A stretch of DNA of 64,000 bases from Cherax quadricarinatus (lineage: Eukaryota > Arthropoda > Malacostraca > Decapoda > Parastacidae): the NCBI RefSeq assembly GCF_038502225.1, contig NC_091325.1:35506683-35570682 (forward strand), given 5' to 3'. The stretch's first letter is position 1. Each line of letters begins with the position of its first letter. The notes under the pieces are model-generated. The model had not been told where the DNA came from. It worked only from the letters and a program-made list of their open reading frames with translations, and searched no databases. Of the stretch, positions 23,438 through 34,717 are shown piece by piece. The translations under genes were made by a program, and so were the position numbers.

Positions 23438-26400
23438 ACTGTACTCCACTGACCACTGTTCACTGTACTCCACTGACCACTGTTCACTGTATTCCACTGA
23501 CCACTGTTCACTGTACTCCACTGACCACTGTTCACTGTATTCCACTGACCACTGTTCACTGTACTCCACTGACCACTGTTCACTGTACTCTACTGAACAC
23601 TGTTCACTATACGCAACTGACCACTGTTCACTGTACTCCACTGACCACTGTTCACTGTACGCCACTGACCACTGTTCACTATACGCAACTGACCACTGTT
23701 CACTGTACTCCACTGACCACTGTTCACTGTACTACACTGACCACTGTTCACTGTATGCCAATGACCACTGTTCCCTGTACGCCACTGACCACTGTTCACT
23801 GTACTCCACTGACCACTGTTCACTGTATGCCACTGACCACTGTTCACTGTATGCCACTGACCTCTGTTCACTGTACTCCACTGACCACTGTTCACTGTAC
23901 TCCACTGACCACTGTTCACTGTACTCCACTGACCACTGTTCACTGTACTCCACTGACCACTGTTCACTGTACTCCACTGACCACTGTTCACTGTACTCCA
24001 CTGACCACTGTTCACTGTACTCCACTGACCACTGTTCACTGTACTCCACTGACCACTGTTCACTGTACTCCACTGACCACTGTTCACTGTACTCCACTGA
24101 CCACTGTTCACTGTACTCCACTGACCACTGTTCACTGTACTCCACTGATCACTGTTCACTGTACTCCAATGTCCACTGTTCACTGTACTCCACTGATAAC
24201 TGTTTACTGTACTTCACTGACAACTGTTCACTGTAATCCACTGACTACTGTTCACTGTACTCCACTGACCACTGTTTACTGTACGCCACTGACCACTGTT
24301 CACTATACGCAATTGACCACTGTTCACTGTACTCTACTGACCACTGTTCACTGTACTCCACTGACCACTGTTCACTGTACTCCACTGACCACTGTTTACT
24401 GTACTCCACTTACCACTGTTCACTGTACTCCACTGACCACTGTTCAATGTACTCCACTGACCACTGTTCACTGTACTCCACTGACCACTGTTCACTGTAC
24501 TCCACTGACCACTGTTCACTGTACTCCACTGACCACTGTTCACTGTACTCCACTGACCACTGTTCACTGTACTCCACTGACCACTGTTCACTGTACTCCA
24601 CTGACCACTGTTCACTGTACTCCACTGACCACTGTTCACTGTACTCCACTGACCACTGTTCACTGTACTCCACTGACCACTGTTCACTGTACTCCACTGA
24701 CCACTGTTCACTGTACTCCACTGACCACTGTTCACTGTACTCCACTGACCACTGTTCACTGTACTCAACTGACCAGTGTTCACTGTACTCCACTGACCAC
24801 TGTTCACTGTACTTCACTGACCACTGTTCACTGTACTGACCACTCTTCACTGACCCACTGTTCACTGTACTCCACTGACCACTGTTCACCGACTGTTCAC
24901 TGTACTTCACTGACCACTGTGTTCACTGTACACTGACCACTGTTCACTGTACTCCACTGACCACTGTTCACCACTGACCACTGTTCACTGTACTCCACTG
25001 ACCACTGACCTCCACTGACCACTTCACTGTACTCCACTGACCACTGTTCACTGTACTCCACTGACCACTGTTCACTGTACTTCACTGACCACTGTTCACT
25101 GTACGTTCCACTGACCACTGTTCACTGTACTCCACTGACCACTGTTCACTGTACTGTTTACTGTACTCCACTTACCACTGTTCACTGACCACTGTTCACT
25201 GTACTCCACTGACCACTGTTCACTGTATTCCACTGACCACTGTTCACTGTACTCCACTGACCACTGTTCACTGTACTCCACTGACCACTGTTCACTGTAC
25301 TCCACTGACCACTGTTCACTGTACTCCACTGACCACTGTTCACTGTACTCCACTGACCACTGTTCACTGTACTCCACTGACCACTGTTCACTGTACTCCA
25401 CTGACCACTGTTCACTGTACTCCACTGACCACTGTTCACTGTACGCCACTGACCACTGTTCACTGTACTTCACTGACCACTGTTCACTGTACTCCACTGA
25501 CCTCTGTTCACTGTACTCCACTGACCACTGTTCACTGTACTTCACTGACCACTGTTCACTGCACTCCACTGACCACTCTTCACTGTACTCCACTGACCTC
25601 TGTTCACTGTACTCCACTGACCACTGTTCACTGTACGACACTGACCACTGTTCACTGTACTTCACTGACCACTGTTCACTGTACGCCACTGACGACTGTT
25701 CACTGTACGCCACTGACCACTGTTCACTGTACTCCACTGACCACTGTTCACTGTACTTCACTGACCACTGTTCACTGTACTCCACTGACCACTGTTCACT
25801 GTACTCCACTGACCACTGTTCACTGTACTCCACTGACCACTGTTCACTGTACTCCACTGACCACTGTTCACTGTACTCAACTTACCACTGTTCACTGTAC
25901 TCCACTGACCACTGTGCACTGTACTCCACTGACCACTGTTCACTGTACTTCACTGACCACTGTTCACTGTACGCCACTGACCACTGTTCACTGTACGCCA
26001 CTGACCACTGTTCACTGTACTCCACTGACCACTGTTCACTGTACGCCACTGACCACTGTTCACTGTACTCCACTGACCACTGTTCTCTGTACTATACTGA
26101 CCACTGTTCACTGTACTTCACTGACCACTGTTCACTGTACGCCACTGACCACTGTTCACTGTACTTCACTGACCACTGTTCACTGTACTTCACTGACCAC
26201 TGTTCACTGTACTTCACTGACCACTGTTCACTGTACTCCACTGACCACTGTTCACTGTACGTCACTGACCACTGTTCACTGTACTCCACTGACCACTGTT
26301 CACTGTACTCCACTGACCACTGTTCACTGTACTTCACTGACCACTGTTCACTGTACTCCACTGACCACTGTTCACTGTACGTCACTGACCACTGTTCACT

Positions 26401-27006
26401 GTACTCCACTGACCACTGTTCACTGTACGTCACTGACCACTGTTCACTGTTCGTCACTGACCACTGTTCACTGTACACTACTGACCACTGTTCACTGTAC
26501 GTCACTGACCACTGTTCACTGTACTCCACTGACCACTGTTCACTGTACGTCACTGACCACTGTTCACTGTACACCACTGACCACTGTTCACTGTACGTCA
26601 CTGACCACTGTTCACTGTACGCCACTGACCACTGTTCACTGTACGCCACTGACCACTGTTCACTGTACTCCACTGACCACTGTTCACTGTACGTCACTGA
26701 CCACTGTTCACTGTACGTCACTGACCACTGTTCACTGTACGCCACTGACCACTGTTCACTGTACGCCACTGACCACTGTTCACTGTACGCCACTGACCAC
26801 TGTTCACTGTACGCCACTGACCACTGTTCACTGTACGTCACTGACCACTGTTCACTGTACGTCACTGACCACTGTTCACTGTACTCCACTGACCACTGTT
26901 CACTGTACGCCACTGACCACTGTTCACTGTACGTCACTGACCACTGTTCACTGTACACCACTGACCACTGTTCACTGTACGCCACTGACCACTGTTCACT
27001 GTACGT
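23438..27006. repeat. 24-bp minisatellite, block C (about 149 units)
   Basis: Continues block B after the LINE. Units are TCCACTGACC.. at the left and a mixture of TCC, GCC, GTC and ACC towards 27000. Between about 24830 and 25190 the array is scrambled by partial units and deletions, which breaks its 24-bp phase. Long frames on both strands (for example 25914-27062 plus and 26092-27021 minus) are repeat artefacts. Confidence 0.97.
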
Positions 27007-27064
27007 CATATACCTACGCACTGTCTTTAGGTTTTCTCTTCTGTATCAGTATTATCATGTGATT
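27007..27064. repeat. Direct repeat, left copy, flanking the minus-strand LINE
   Basis: A 58-bp stretch starting CATATACCTACGCACTG and ending ATCATGTGATT recurs at 41947-42004 with one difference (TGTATC versus TGCATC). Both copies follow a 24-bp satellite unit. It reads as the target duplication of the LINE that lies between, and its sequence belongs to the old CR1-like LINE. Confidence 0.9.
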
Positions 27065-27296
27065 TTTTTTTTATTTAAAAGACATACATAGTACATAAAA
27101 GTAAACGACAAATTACATAGCAGAACAGTGATGAAAAATTCTACATAGTACATGTACTTTCCAATTAACATATTACATCTTAAAGACATAAATCTGTACA
27201 GTAAACAATGACCGCTCCAATCCTTGAAGTAATGACGTTATGTCTGGAACACTAAATCTAACCTAATGACCCCTTGGCAAGTACATCTAATTCCTG

Positions 27297-27524
27297 ATTG
27301 TACATCCTGCCACGGAATGTACACCTTACATTGTACATCCTGTCACGGAATGTACACCTTACATTGTACATCCTGTCACGGAATGTACACCTTACATTGT
27401 ACATCCTGTCACGGAATGTACACCTTACATTGTACATCCTGTCACGGAATGTACACCTTGCATTGTACATCCTGCCACGGAATGTACACCTTACATTGTA
27501 CATCCTGCCACGGAATGTACACCT
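27297..27524. repeat. 33-bp minisatellite, left part (about 7 units)
   Basis: Units contain CATTGTACATCCTG then YCACGGAATGTACACC. The array is cut by the BEL element at 27525 and resumes in phase at 35778, so both parts were one array of about 27 units within the 3' region of the minus-strand LINE. The period is a multiple of three, which makes open frames on both strands. Confidence 0.96.
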
Positions 27525-28585
27525 TGTGGAGAAATTTTCTCCAGGAGGGGGGTATCAGCCCCCTTCAGCCCCTTTCAGCCCCCTTCAGCCCCCTTCAGCC
27601 CCTTTCAGCCCTGAGGGGCCACTCAGAAGGGGCGAGCGTCTTGTTTACTGCTAGAGTGAGTAATTGATCACAGATGTATGCGTAATCAAGTGACCTCCGC
27701 TCCTTGCAGGGGTGTTGCAACGTGTATTTTTATAAGAGACAGTACATCTCTTACTTTAGCAGGACAATTAAGGAAAATCCTGCTCCCACTTTATTACCAT
27801 AGTAAAGTTGTACATTGTTGTCTATGATTAAGACAGCAAGAAACAAACATTCTGCTTTGCTTCATCGAGGTGACGACAAGGATGCAAGGTACTAGATCAG
27901 CGTTTTTTTTTTTTGTGCTGGGGCCAGTGACGGCATGGAGCGCTGGGGCGTCGGGCAGACTAACTTTGACTCTACTACGAGACACTGACGCCAGGATAAC
28001 CAGCAAAGGACACTGATCTGTGCGTTAGTGTGAATAAAGTGTCTCACACAACACAATAAACACTTAGAGAAGTGTGATCAGCTTCTCTTGTGATACATTG
28101 TGAACAATAAAAACTAATCTTGTTGAACATAGTGTACCAGTGTGCGTTTCCTAGACAATGGAAGACGTGGACATCCAAGGACACTTCAGCTTCTATCAAG
28201 TCACCGATATCTGTCGAAGGTGTTGAGAACACCATAGCTCACGTTACAAAGAGCAAGGTATGTTACGAATTTCTTGTAGATCGGGGGATTGCGCAATTCT
28301 TGAGTCACAAGGAGTTTGTAATCAACCTATAATCGGCAGTAAGGTGTGGACTTTTGAGTCCAAACAAGTAAGTATGTCAGCCATCATCGAATGAAATATG
28401 CTGACATAACACCCCCTAGGGGTAATATACTTACAATTTGTATCTCTTGACAGCCCACTGTTGTGATGGTTTCGACAGCATCTAGACCTCGTCTGCAGGG
28501 ACGGCTGTGTAGACGATTTGCTGTCATTTATCAGCTAAGTGTTCATTATATAATGAACACAGCAGGTAAGGCCTAATTCTCAACA
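27525..28585 (+). repeat. BEL 5' LTR, 1061 bp
   Basis: Starts TGTGGAGAAATTTTCTCC, itself an inverted repeat, and ends TTCTCAACA. It contains a short CAGCCCC(C/T)TT tandem (about 27560-27612), a TATA-like TTTTTATAAGAG near 27730, a T12 run near 27903 and AATAAA near 28033, features fit for a promoter and polyadenylation region. A 70-codon frame (28120-28332) appears in both LTRs; I do not think it is a gene. Confidence 0.96.
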
Positions 28586-28591
28586 GAGCTT

Positions 28592-28609
28592 TGGTCGTGC
28601 TCGAACCGG
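28592..28609 (+). promoter_or_regulatory. Candidate primer-binding site (BEL)
   Basis: TGGTCGTGCTCGAACCGG starts 6 bp after the 5' LTR. It begins with TGG as a tRNA CCA complement should. I could not fit it to the 3' end of a particular tRNA: the TTCGA T-loop complement comes too early for an ordinary acceptor stem. Confidence 0.4.
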
Positions 28610-29402
28610 ATAAAGACCACACTGTGGTCCAAATATGTTGTACTACAGTGTACAAATAACCTATGAGCCAAGGTCCTTCGAAAAAAGCTGTAAAACTAGT
28701 GTTTTACAATATAAATCAGTATAAATGAGTCCCTCCAGACTCAATCACAGAGAATGGGCAGCCAAAAGAAAACGGGCGCTCACCCAGCGTTCACCCAAAA
28801 GAAAACGGGCGCTCACCCAGCGGACACCCAAAGAAAACGGGAGCTGGGTGACTCACCCACACCCTGCAACCACTGCTCCAATCTGGCGAAATCGCTGATT
28901 AATACAACAACTACTCAAATGATGTTGTTTGTGTGAGTGTATATATACACAGTGTTTATATTGTTTATAGACAGAAATTAAGGGACAAGATTGTGTTAAA
29001 GTTTGTTTCTTATAGATTTACCTGTTATATTAAAGGAACTTATATATAAAGTGTAAGCTTTCAAATATATATTAACAGTGAAATTTATATATGTGTAAGT
29101 AATATTCACGTGTGATTACAGTTATACAGTGACATTTATAGTGTATAGTGAATGAAGTGTATAATATCGTTATTTACGATTAATCATCGTGGGCAGGCTG
29201 ACACAGCACACAAGCCATAAACACCAGCCACATGTACCCTGTACCCTCATGGTCATTAACCCTGAGGTTAAGCTTAGTGGGTCAGTAGTGTCTGACTCGA
29301 TTATTGCTGACTTAAGCATAACAAAAACTCAGCTGTCTATAGCAGTACAGTGTTTTATAAACACTCTAAGTGTGGTGCTGGAATTTTCAGTATACCATTA
29401 AA
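28610..29402 (+). other. BEL leader between primer site and polyprotein
   Basis: About 790 bp, AT-rich in its second half. It contains three tandem units of about 31 bp around 28755-28850 (core AAGAAAACGGGCGCTCACCC). No gene seen. Confidence 0.6.
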
Positions 29403-32400
29403 ATGGCTTGTTTGAAAACTCAGTTTCAGTCTTTACAGACTAAGATTACACAATTAGAAAATCTAATTTCAGTCTGTCTAGGATTAACTCAAGATACAAA
29501 CATAGATTTTGATGATCTTGAGGTCAAGTTTGAATTATTTACACAACGTCTGAAAATAATTAATTCAGACTATACACATTATGAAAATAAATTTCTTGAA
29601 TCAGATCCATCTGAAGATGAAATTAAAAATGTTTTGGATACTTTTAGTGATCAACAATTAAGGTGGACAGGAGTACAGGCTATCTGCCGTAAAACTCTGT
29701 CACAGAGACCTACTAGTGGTCAAACACCTGTTACACCTGTAACAACAACAAGTGTCCCATTACCAAGCTTACCTACATTGTCATTACCTATTTTCCAAGG
29801 TCATAATTATGAAGAATTCATTAGTGGTTTTCAATCCATAGTAAATTCACGAACTGACATAGATGAGATTGCCAAGTTCAATTACCTTAAATGTCTTGTG
29901 AAGGGAGAACCCTATGAACTGATTAAGTCATTTCCGGTGGTTAAAGGTAATTATCAAATAGCCTTACGTGTCTTAGCAGACAATTACTTTGATGCTGACA
30001 AGGCTAGAGTTAGACATGCAGTCTTAATATCAAGCTTGAAGCCACCCAAACATTGTTATTCAGACTTACAGGCATTTAGAATCACATTAGACAATAGTCT
30101 CAGATCTCTAGATGCTAAATATGACCTAAGACAATGTGACTGGTTTATAAGTGGTATTGTACAGGATAAGTTGTCACCACAAACTATTGAACGATTAAAT
30201 ATTATGTTCAATAAACGCTATTTCACTTGTGAAGAAATTAGCAATGGTTTACAAACAATAGTTTCATGCATGCAAGCAACGAGACAAGATGAAAAATCCA
30301 CAAATCCCGTGGATAATAAACCTTCAACTCAGTATAAAAAGAGTATACCTACTCCCACTAAACCACATAATGGGAAATCCCATATAGGCATTTATCAAGC
30401 TGTAAATACAACAGACAGTAAACAAACTGTCACACATAAACGTACTCCAAAATGTGTACTTTGTGATGGAACACATTGGGCACAGTATTGTAGTCAATAC
30501 ACATCAATGGAGGCACGTAAACAACGTGTTCATCAGCTGAAAAGATGCATCAAGTGTTTAGGTGAACACAAGGGAGGAAAATGCTCACTGAAGAAGTGTT
30601 TTAAATGCAAGGGTATGCATCATACAGCATTATGCCCAAATACTTTTGCTGAACAGCAGCAGACTTCCACAGAATCAGGAAGTCAACAAGCAACAGCATT
30701 AAATGTGAGAGATAAGTTTAAAGCAACTGCTCTCCCGATAGCTCGAGTTGAGTTATCTAATAAATTACACAAAACCAATGTGCTAACACTATTTGATCAA
30801 GGCTCACAAAGGTCCTTCATAAGAAGATCAGTGTTGCAGAAACTGAATAAACAACCCTATGCCAAAATACAGTTAGATATAGCTGGGTTTTTCCATAATT
30901 CTGGTAAACAGACATATGACCTAGCCAAAATCACTGTTGGTCTAGGAAACAGGAAAAAAACAGTAGAAGCTGTGGTAGTAGATGATTTGCCTAAGTCTGT
31001 GCAGATCCAGGGATTAAAAGAAACAGTTGCAGCACTGAAAGCAGCTAAGGTCAAGTTAGCCTGTCCTGACATACAGACGGACACAATTAGTCCAATTGAT
31101 TTAATCATTGGAAGTGATTATTATCACTGTTTTGTGCAAAATATAGTAAGTAAACATGATGTTCACTTGCTGAAAACAGCAGGAGGCCACATGATATGTG
31201 GTCCCATTCCCTCTCAAAGTGGGAAAGAAGCTGATATTGATTCAGTGGAAAATGTACTAGTTACGAGAATAACCGCTGATCATGTACCACAGCAAAAATT
31301 ATCATTACTGGAAGAAATGATTGAACCAGTTGATAAGTTGTGGGATTTAGATGCGATAGGTATTGATGTAAATAAACCAAGCCCACAAGAGTCTCAGACT
31401 TATAACCAATATTTGGACACTGTCAAATATAAAGATGGACAGTATTGGGTTAGGTTACCATGGAAATTAAATCCACCACATCTACCTAGCAATTATCGCA
31501 TGGCTTTCGGACAAATGAAAGCACAAATACATGAGCTCAGGAAGAATCCAGAGCTACTGACTGTCTATGATAATATCATACAAGAACAGTTGGACAATAA
31601 ATTCATTGAGGAAATAGTCGAAGATAAGTTGAAGACAAACGCTCATTATCTCCCGCACCATGGAGTCAGAAAAGATTCTGAAACCACTCCACTACGTGTT
31701 GTATATAATTGCAGCGCACGTACAAATAAAGATGTAGCAAGTCTTAATGACTGTCTGATGACCGGACCCTCACTAACTGAGAAGCTTGGAGACGTGCTTA
31801 TGAAATTTCGCACAAACCCATATGCCTACACGGCTGATATTTCCAAAGCTTTCTTAAGAGTAGGACTACAAGAAATAGATAGAGATTATACTCGATTCTT
31901 GTGGCCTGAAAATCCACATGATCCTCAAAGTCCTGTGAAAACTTATCGTTTCAAATCAGTATTATTTGGTGCAACATCCTCTCCATTCTTACTAGAAGCT
32001 ACTCTAAATACACATTTGAAGAAATCTGAAAGTCCCTTCAAAGAAGTCTTAAAGAAAAGTTTCTATGTGGACAATCTTCAAGGTACTGTGAATAAAGAGG
32101 AGGATTTGAAATCCTTATACAGAGAAGCTAACAAGGAGATGAAAGAAGCAAATATGCCTCTAAGGATGTGGAATACAAATTCAAAGCAATTAAGGGAACT
32201 TATCAAAGAAGATTTCCCTGAAACTGAAATTCCTGATTGCAACAATATGCTGGGACTTAATTGGAACACACAGGAAGATACTCTGAGTCTCAAAAAGATA
32301 AACAATACATCATGCAGTACACTCACTAAACGTAGTTTACTGTCAGAGGTATCACAATGTTTTGATCCTCTAGGACTCGTCTCACCAATTACCATAAAAG

Positions 32401-34685
32401 GTAAAATGCTTATGCAAGATGCATGGAAACTCAAAATTGGATGGGATGAGAACTTGCCTCTAGAAATGAGTCAAGCATGGGATGAAATATCCAAGGAGTT
32501 TAAACAACTTCATCAAATTAAATTTCCCAGACAAATAGGTCAAGAGGGAAACAAGTACACATTACATGTGTTCTGTGATGCGTCAACCAGAGGTTATGGC
32601 GCTGTAGCTTACATGAGTAATGCTGAAGGAAGTACACTAATTACTTCAAAGGCCAGGGTAGCACCCTTGAAGGTCAGAACAGTACCACAATTGGAACTGA
32701 CAGCACTCTATGTAGGTACAAAATTAGCTGTCTATCTCAACAAAGTACTTGATCATCTCACTATTGAGAAAACCGTGATCTGGAGTGATAATGAAGCAGT
32801 TCTCCAGTGGTTAAGAAATAATAAGAGTAAGTTGGTCTATGTACAGAACAGAGTAGCAGAAATAAAAGAGATGCAGAGAGATTATCTCTTTCTCCACGTC
32901 TCTACCCAAGAGAATCCAGCTGACATGTTGTCACGTGGTGTCCCACTCAAGAAATTTGTGGATAATAAATTATGGCTCCACGGACCGAACTGGCTCTCTA
33001 ATGAAAATAACTGGCCTCAGCAAAAAGCTCACATTATGCCAGAAGAAACAGTCTGCTTGAACACAGCAGAAATAAGTTGTGTAAATACTGCAGACACAAC
33101 AGAAATAGTCATTGATGGATCTAATTACTCATCTTTGGGTAAACTCTTAAGAGTTACAGCTCTTGTCTTTAAATTCATTAAAGGAATTAAACCTGATTAT
33201 GAATGTCTTGAACCCATTAAATACTGGATGAAACTAATACAGAAAGATGTTTTCTCTACAGAATATAAATTTCTAGAAACACAAGATAAATCCCCAAAGA
33301 AACCTGTCATGATTAATTCTTTAGGACTTTATCTCGACTCAGAAAAGATTATAAGATGTCGAGGAAGAATTCATAATTCTTCACTACCTAAAGAAGCCAT
33401 ACATCCAATATTGATCCCCAAGAATCATTGGCTAACAAAATTGATTGTGCAAAACGCCCACAGTCACGTGTTACATGGTGGGGTAGCTGACACACTTTGT
33501 CATATACGACAATCCTACTGGATACCTCAAGGTCGACAAAGTGTGAAAAAACAAATAAAGGACTGTATTACTTGTCGTCACTACGATATGCGAGTATGTC
33601 AGTATCCAGGTCCACCTCCATATCCCTCTGAAAGAGTTTGTCATGTCACTCCATTTGAGGTGACAGGTGTAGATTATACTGGACCAATAATTTTAACCAA
33701 CACTGTTGACAAAGTTCCCATCAAGGTGTACATCTGTTTGTTCACTTGTGCTACAACTAGAGCAGTACATCTAGAAGTAGCCACTGACATGTCTGCTGAA
33801 ACCTTTATCAAATTATTCAGAAGGTTTGCAGCCAGAAGGGCATGTCCCAGACTGATGATTTCAGATAATGCAACGAACTTTGTTGCTGGTGCTGCTTATA
33901 TAAGCAAGATCTTTGATCAACCAGAAGTACAACAGATGCTGAATCAACGCAGATGTCGTTGGAGATACATTCCTCCTAAATCTCCATGGCACGGCGGATT
34001 TTATGAAAGAATGATCGGCATTGTAAAACGTTGTTTAAGGAAGAGTCTTCATTGTCAGAGAATAGACTTAGAAGAATTCCGTACAGTTGTGACTGAAATA
34101 GAAAATAGAGTCAACAACAGACCTCTAACTTATGTTACCGATGATCTGGACAATTTAGAAGTGTTAAGTCCATCTCATTTACTCCATGGCAGAAGGCTCG
34201 AACCTGTTCCTCCCATGAATGATAAAGAAATCATAGAGGATCCTACTTATTTCGAACCTGAGCAACTCAGACGTAAATTCAAACACCTTAATAAAGTGAT
34301 TGAACGTTTGGAGAAAATTTGGCGAGAAGACTATCTCACCTCATTGAGAGAACACTTCTATGGAGCTGGTGTTCCTGAAAATCATAAGTCCTTAAGACCT
34401 GGTGACATAGTGATTATCGACAATGATGGTCCGAGGTCCCAATGGCCACTTGGAAAAATTGTGACCATATATCCTGATGCAAATGGAATCATCAGGACAG
34501 TTGATGTTTTGAGCAAAGGTGTAGTGAATAAGCGGACAATAAATAAACTAGTGCCGTTAGAATTACACAGTGTTGAAAACAAAATTAGTGATTCTCCAGA
34601 AACCACACAGACTAAAGCTGTTCAGAAAAGACAAGCAGCAGTGGTGGCGAGTGAGAAAATCAAATTAATGTTAAATGATGAATAG
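29403..34685 (+). CDS. BEL/Pao gag-pol polyprotein, intact, 1760 aa
   Basis: Start taken as ATG 29403 (AAAATGGCTTG); the frame is open 33 bp further up but without an ATG. Order of domains: a coiled Gag-like N-terminus with a DUF1759-like region (LPIFQGHNYEEFISGFQS), three Cys/His knuckles (Cys at about 351, 382 and 399; CVLCDGTHWAQYC, CIKCLGEHKGGKC, CFKCKGMHHTALC), an aspartic protease (FDQGSQ, Asp 465), a reverse transcriptase (ADISKAF, Asp 812; YVDN at 888-891), RNase H (FCDAS, Asp 1059; WSDNEAV), an integrase zinc finger (His 1353, Cys 1388) and catalytic core (Asp 1424, Asp 1488, Glu 1535), and a DUF5641-like C-terminus (LRPGDIVIIDNDGPRSQWPLGKI). It makes the particle, cDNA and integration enzymes. 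No env. Odd points: protease DQG rather than DTG/DSG, and YVDN rather than YVDD. Confidence 0.96.
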   Translation: MACLKTQFQSLQTKITQLENLISVCLGLTQDTNIDFDDLEVKFELFTQRLKIINSDYTHYENKFLESDPSEDEIKNVLDTFSDQQLRWTGVQAICRKTLSQRPTSGQTPVTPVTTTSVPLPSLPTLSLPIFQGHNYEEFISGFQSIVNSRTDIDEIAKFNYLKCLVKGEPYELIKSFPVVKGNYQIALRVLADNYFDADKARVRHAVLISSLKPPKHCYSDLQAFRITLDNSLRSLDAKYDLRQCDWFISGIVQDKLSPQTIERLNIMFNKRYFTCEEISNGLQTIVSCMQATRQDEKSTNPVDNKPSTQYKKSIPTPTKPHNGKSHIGIYQAVNTTDSKQTVTHKRTPKCVLCDGTHWAQYCSQYTSMEARKQRVHQLKRCIKCLGEHKGGKCSLKKCFKCKGMHHTALCPNTFAEQQQTSTESGSQQATALNVRDKFKATALPIARVELSNKLHKTNVLTLFDQGSQRSFIRRSVLQKLNKQPYAKIQLDIAGFFHNSGKQTYDLAKITVGLGNRKKTVEAVVVDDLPKSVQIQGLKETVAALKAAKVKLACPDIQTDTISPIDLIIGSDYYHCFVQNIVSKHDVHLLKTAGGHMICGPIPSQSGKEADIDSVENVLVTRITADHVPQQKLSLLEEMIEPVDKLWDLDAIGIDVNKPSPQESQTYNQYLDTVKYKDGQYWVRLPWKLNPPHLPSNYRMAFGQMKAQIHELRKNPELLTVYDNIIQEQLDNKFIEEIVEDKLKTNAHYLPHHGVRKDSETTPLRVVYNCSARTNKDVASLNDCLMTGPSLTEKLGDVLMKFRTNPYAYTADISKAFLRVGLQEIDRDYTRFLWPENPHDPQSPVKTYRFKSVLFGATSSPFLLEATLNTHLKKSESPFKEVLKKSFYVDNLQGTVNKEEDLKSLYREANKEMKEANMPLRMWNTNSKQLRELIKEDFPETEIPDCNNMLGLNWNTQEDTLSLKKINNTSCSTLTKRSLLSEVSQCFDPLGLVSPITIKGKMLMQDAWKLKIGWDENLPLEMSQAWDEISKEFKQLHQIKFPRQIGQEGNKYTLHVFCDASTRGYGAVAYMSNAEGSTLITSKARVAPLKVRTVPQLELTALYVGTKLAVYLNKVLDHLTIEKTVIWSDNEAVLQWLRNNKSKLVYVQNRVAEIKEMQRDYLFLHVSTQENPADMLSRGVPLKKFVDNKLWLHGPNWLSNENNWPQQKAHIMPEETVCLNTAEISCVNTADTTEIVIDGSNYSSLGKLLRVTALVFKFIKGIKPDYECLEPIKYWMKLIQKDVFSTEYKFLETQDKSPKKPVMINSLGLYLDSEKIIRCRGRIHNSSLPKEAIHPILIPKNHWLTKLIVQNAHSHVLHGGVADTLCHIRQSYWIPQGRQSVKKQIKDCITCRHYDMRVCQYPGPPPYPSERVCHVTPFEVTGVDYTGPIILTNTVDKVPIKVYICLFTCATTRAVHLEVATDMSAETFIKLFRRFAARRACPRLMISDNATNFVAGAAYISKIFDQPEVQQMLNQRRCRWRYIPPKSPWHGGFYERMIGIVKRCLRKSLHCQRIDLEEFRTVVTEIENRVNNRPLTYVTDDLDNLEVLSPSHLLHGRRLEPVPPMNDKEIIEDPTYFEPEQLRRKFKHLNKVIERLEKIWREDYLTSLREHFYGAGVPENHKSLRPGDIVIIDNDGPRSQWPLGKIVTIYPDANGIIRTVDVLSKGVVNKRTINKLVPLELHSVENKISDSPETTQTKAVQKRQAAVVASEKIKLMLNDE

Positions 34686-34717
34686 TTCACCTGCAGCGAA
34701 CCCCCGCCGCCCCCCAG

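Noticed and set aside
28120..28332. 70-codon gene in each BEL LTR
   Set aside because: Starts at TTG, not ATG. It is duplicated only because the LTR is duplicated, and there is no recognisable domain.
29370..29402. Upstream start for the BEL polyprotein
   Set aside because: The codon at 29370 is GTG. The first ATG in frame is at 29403.
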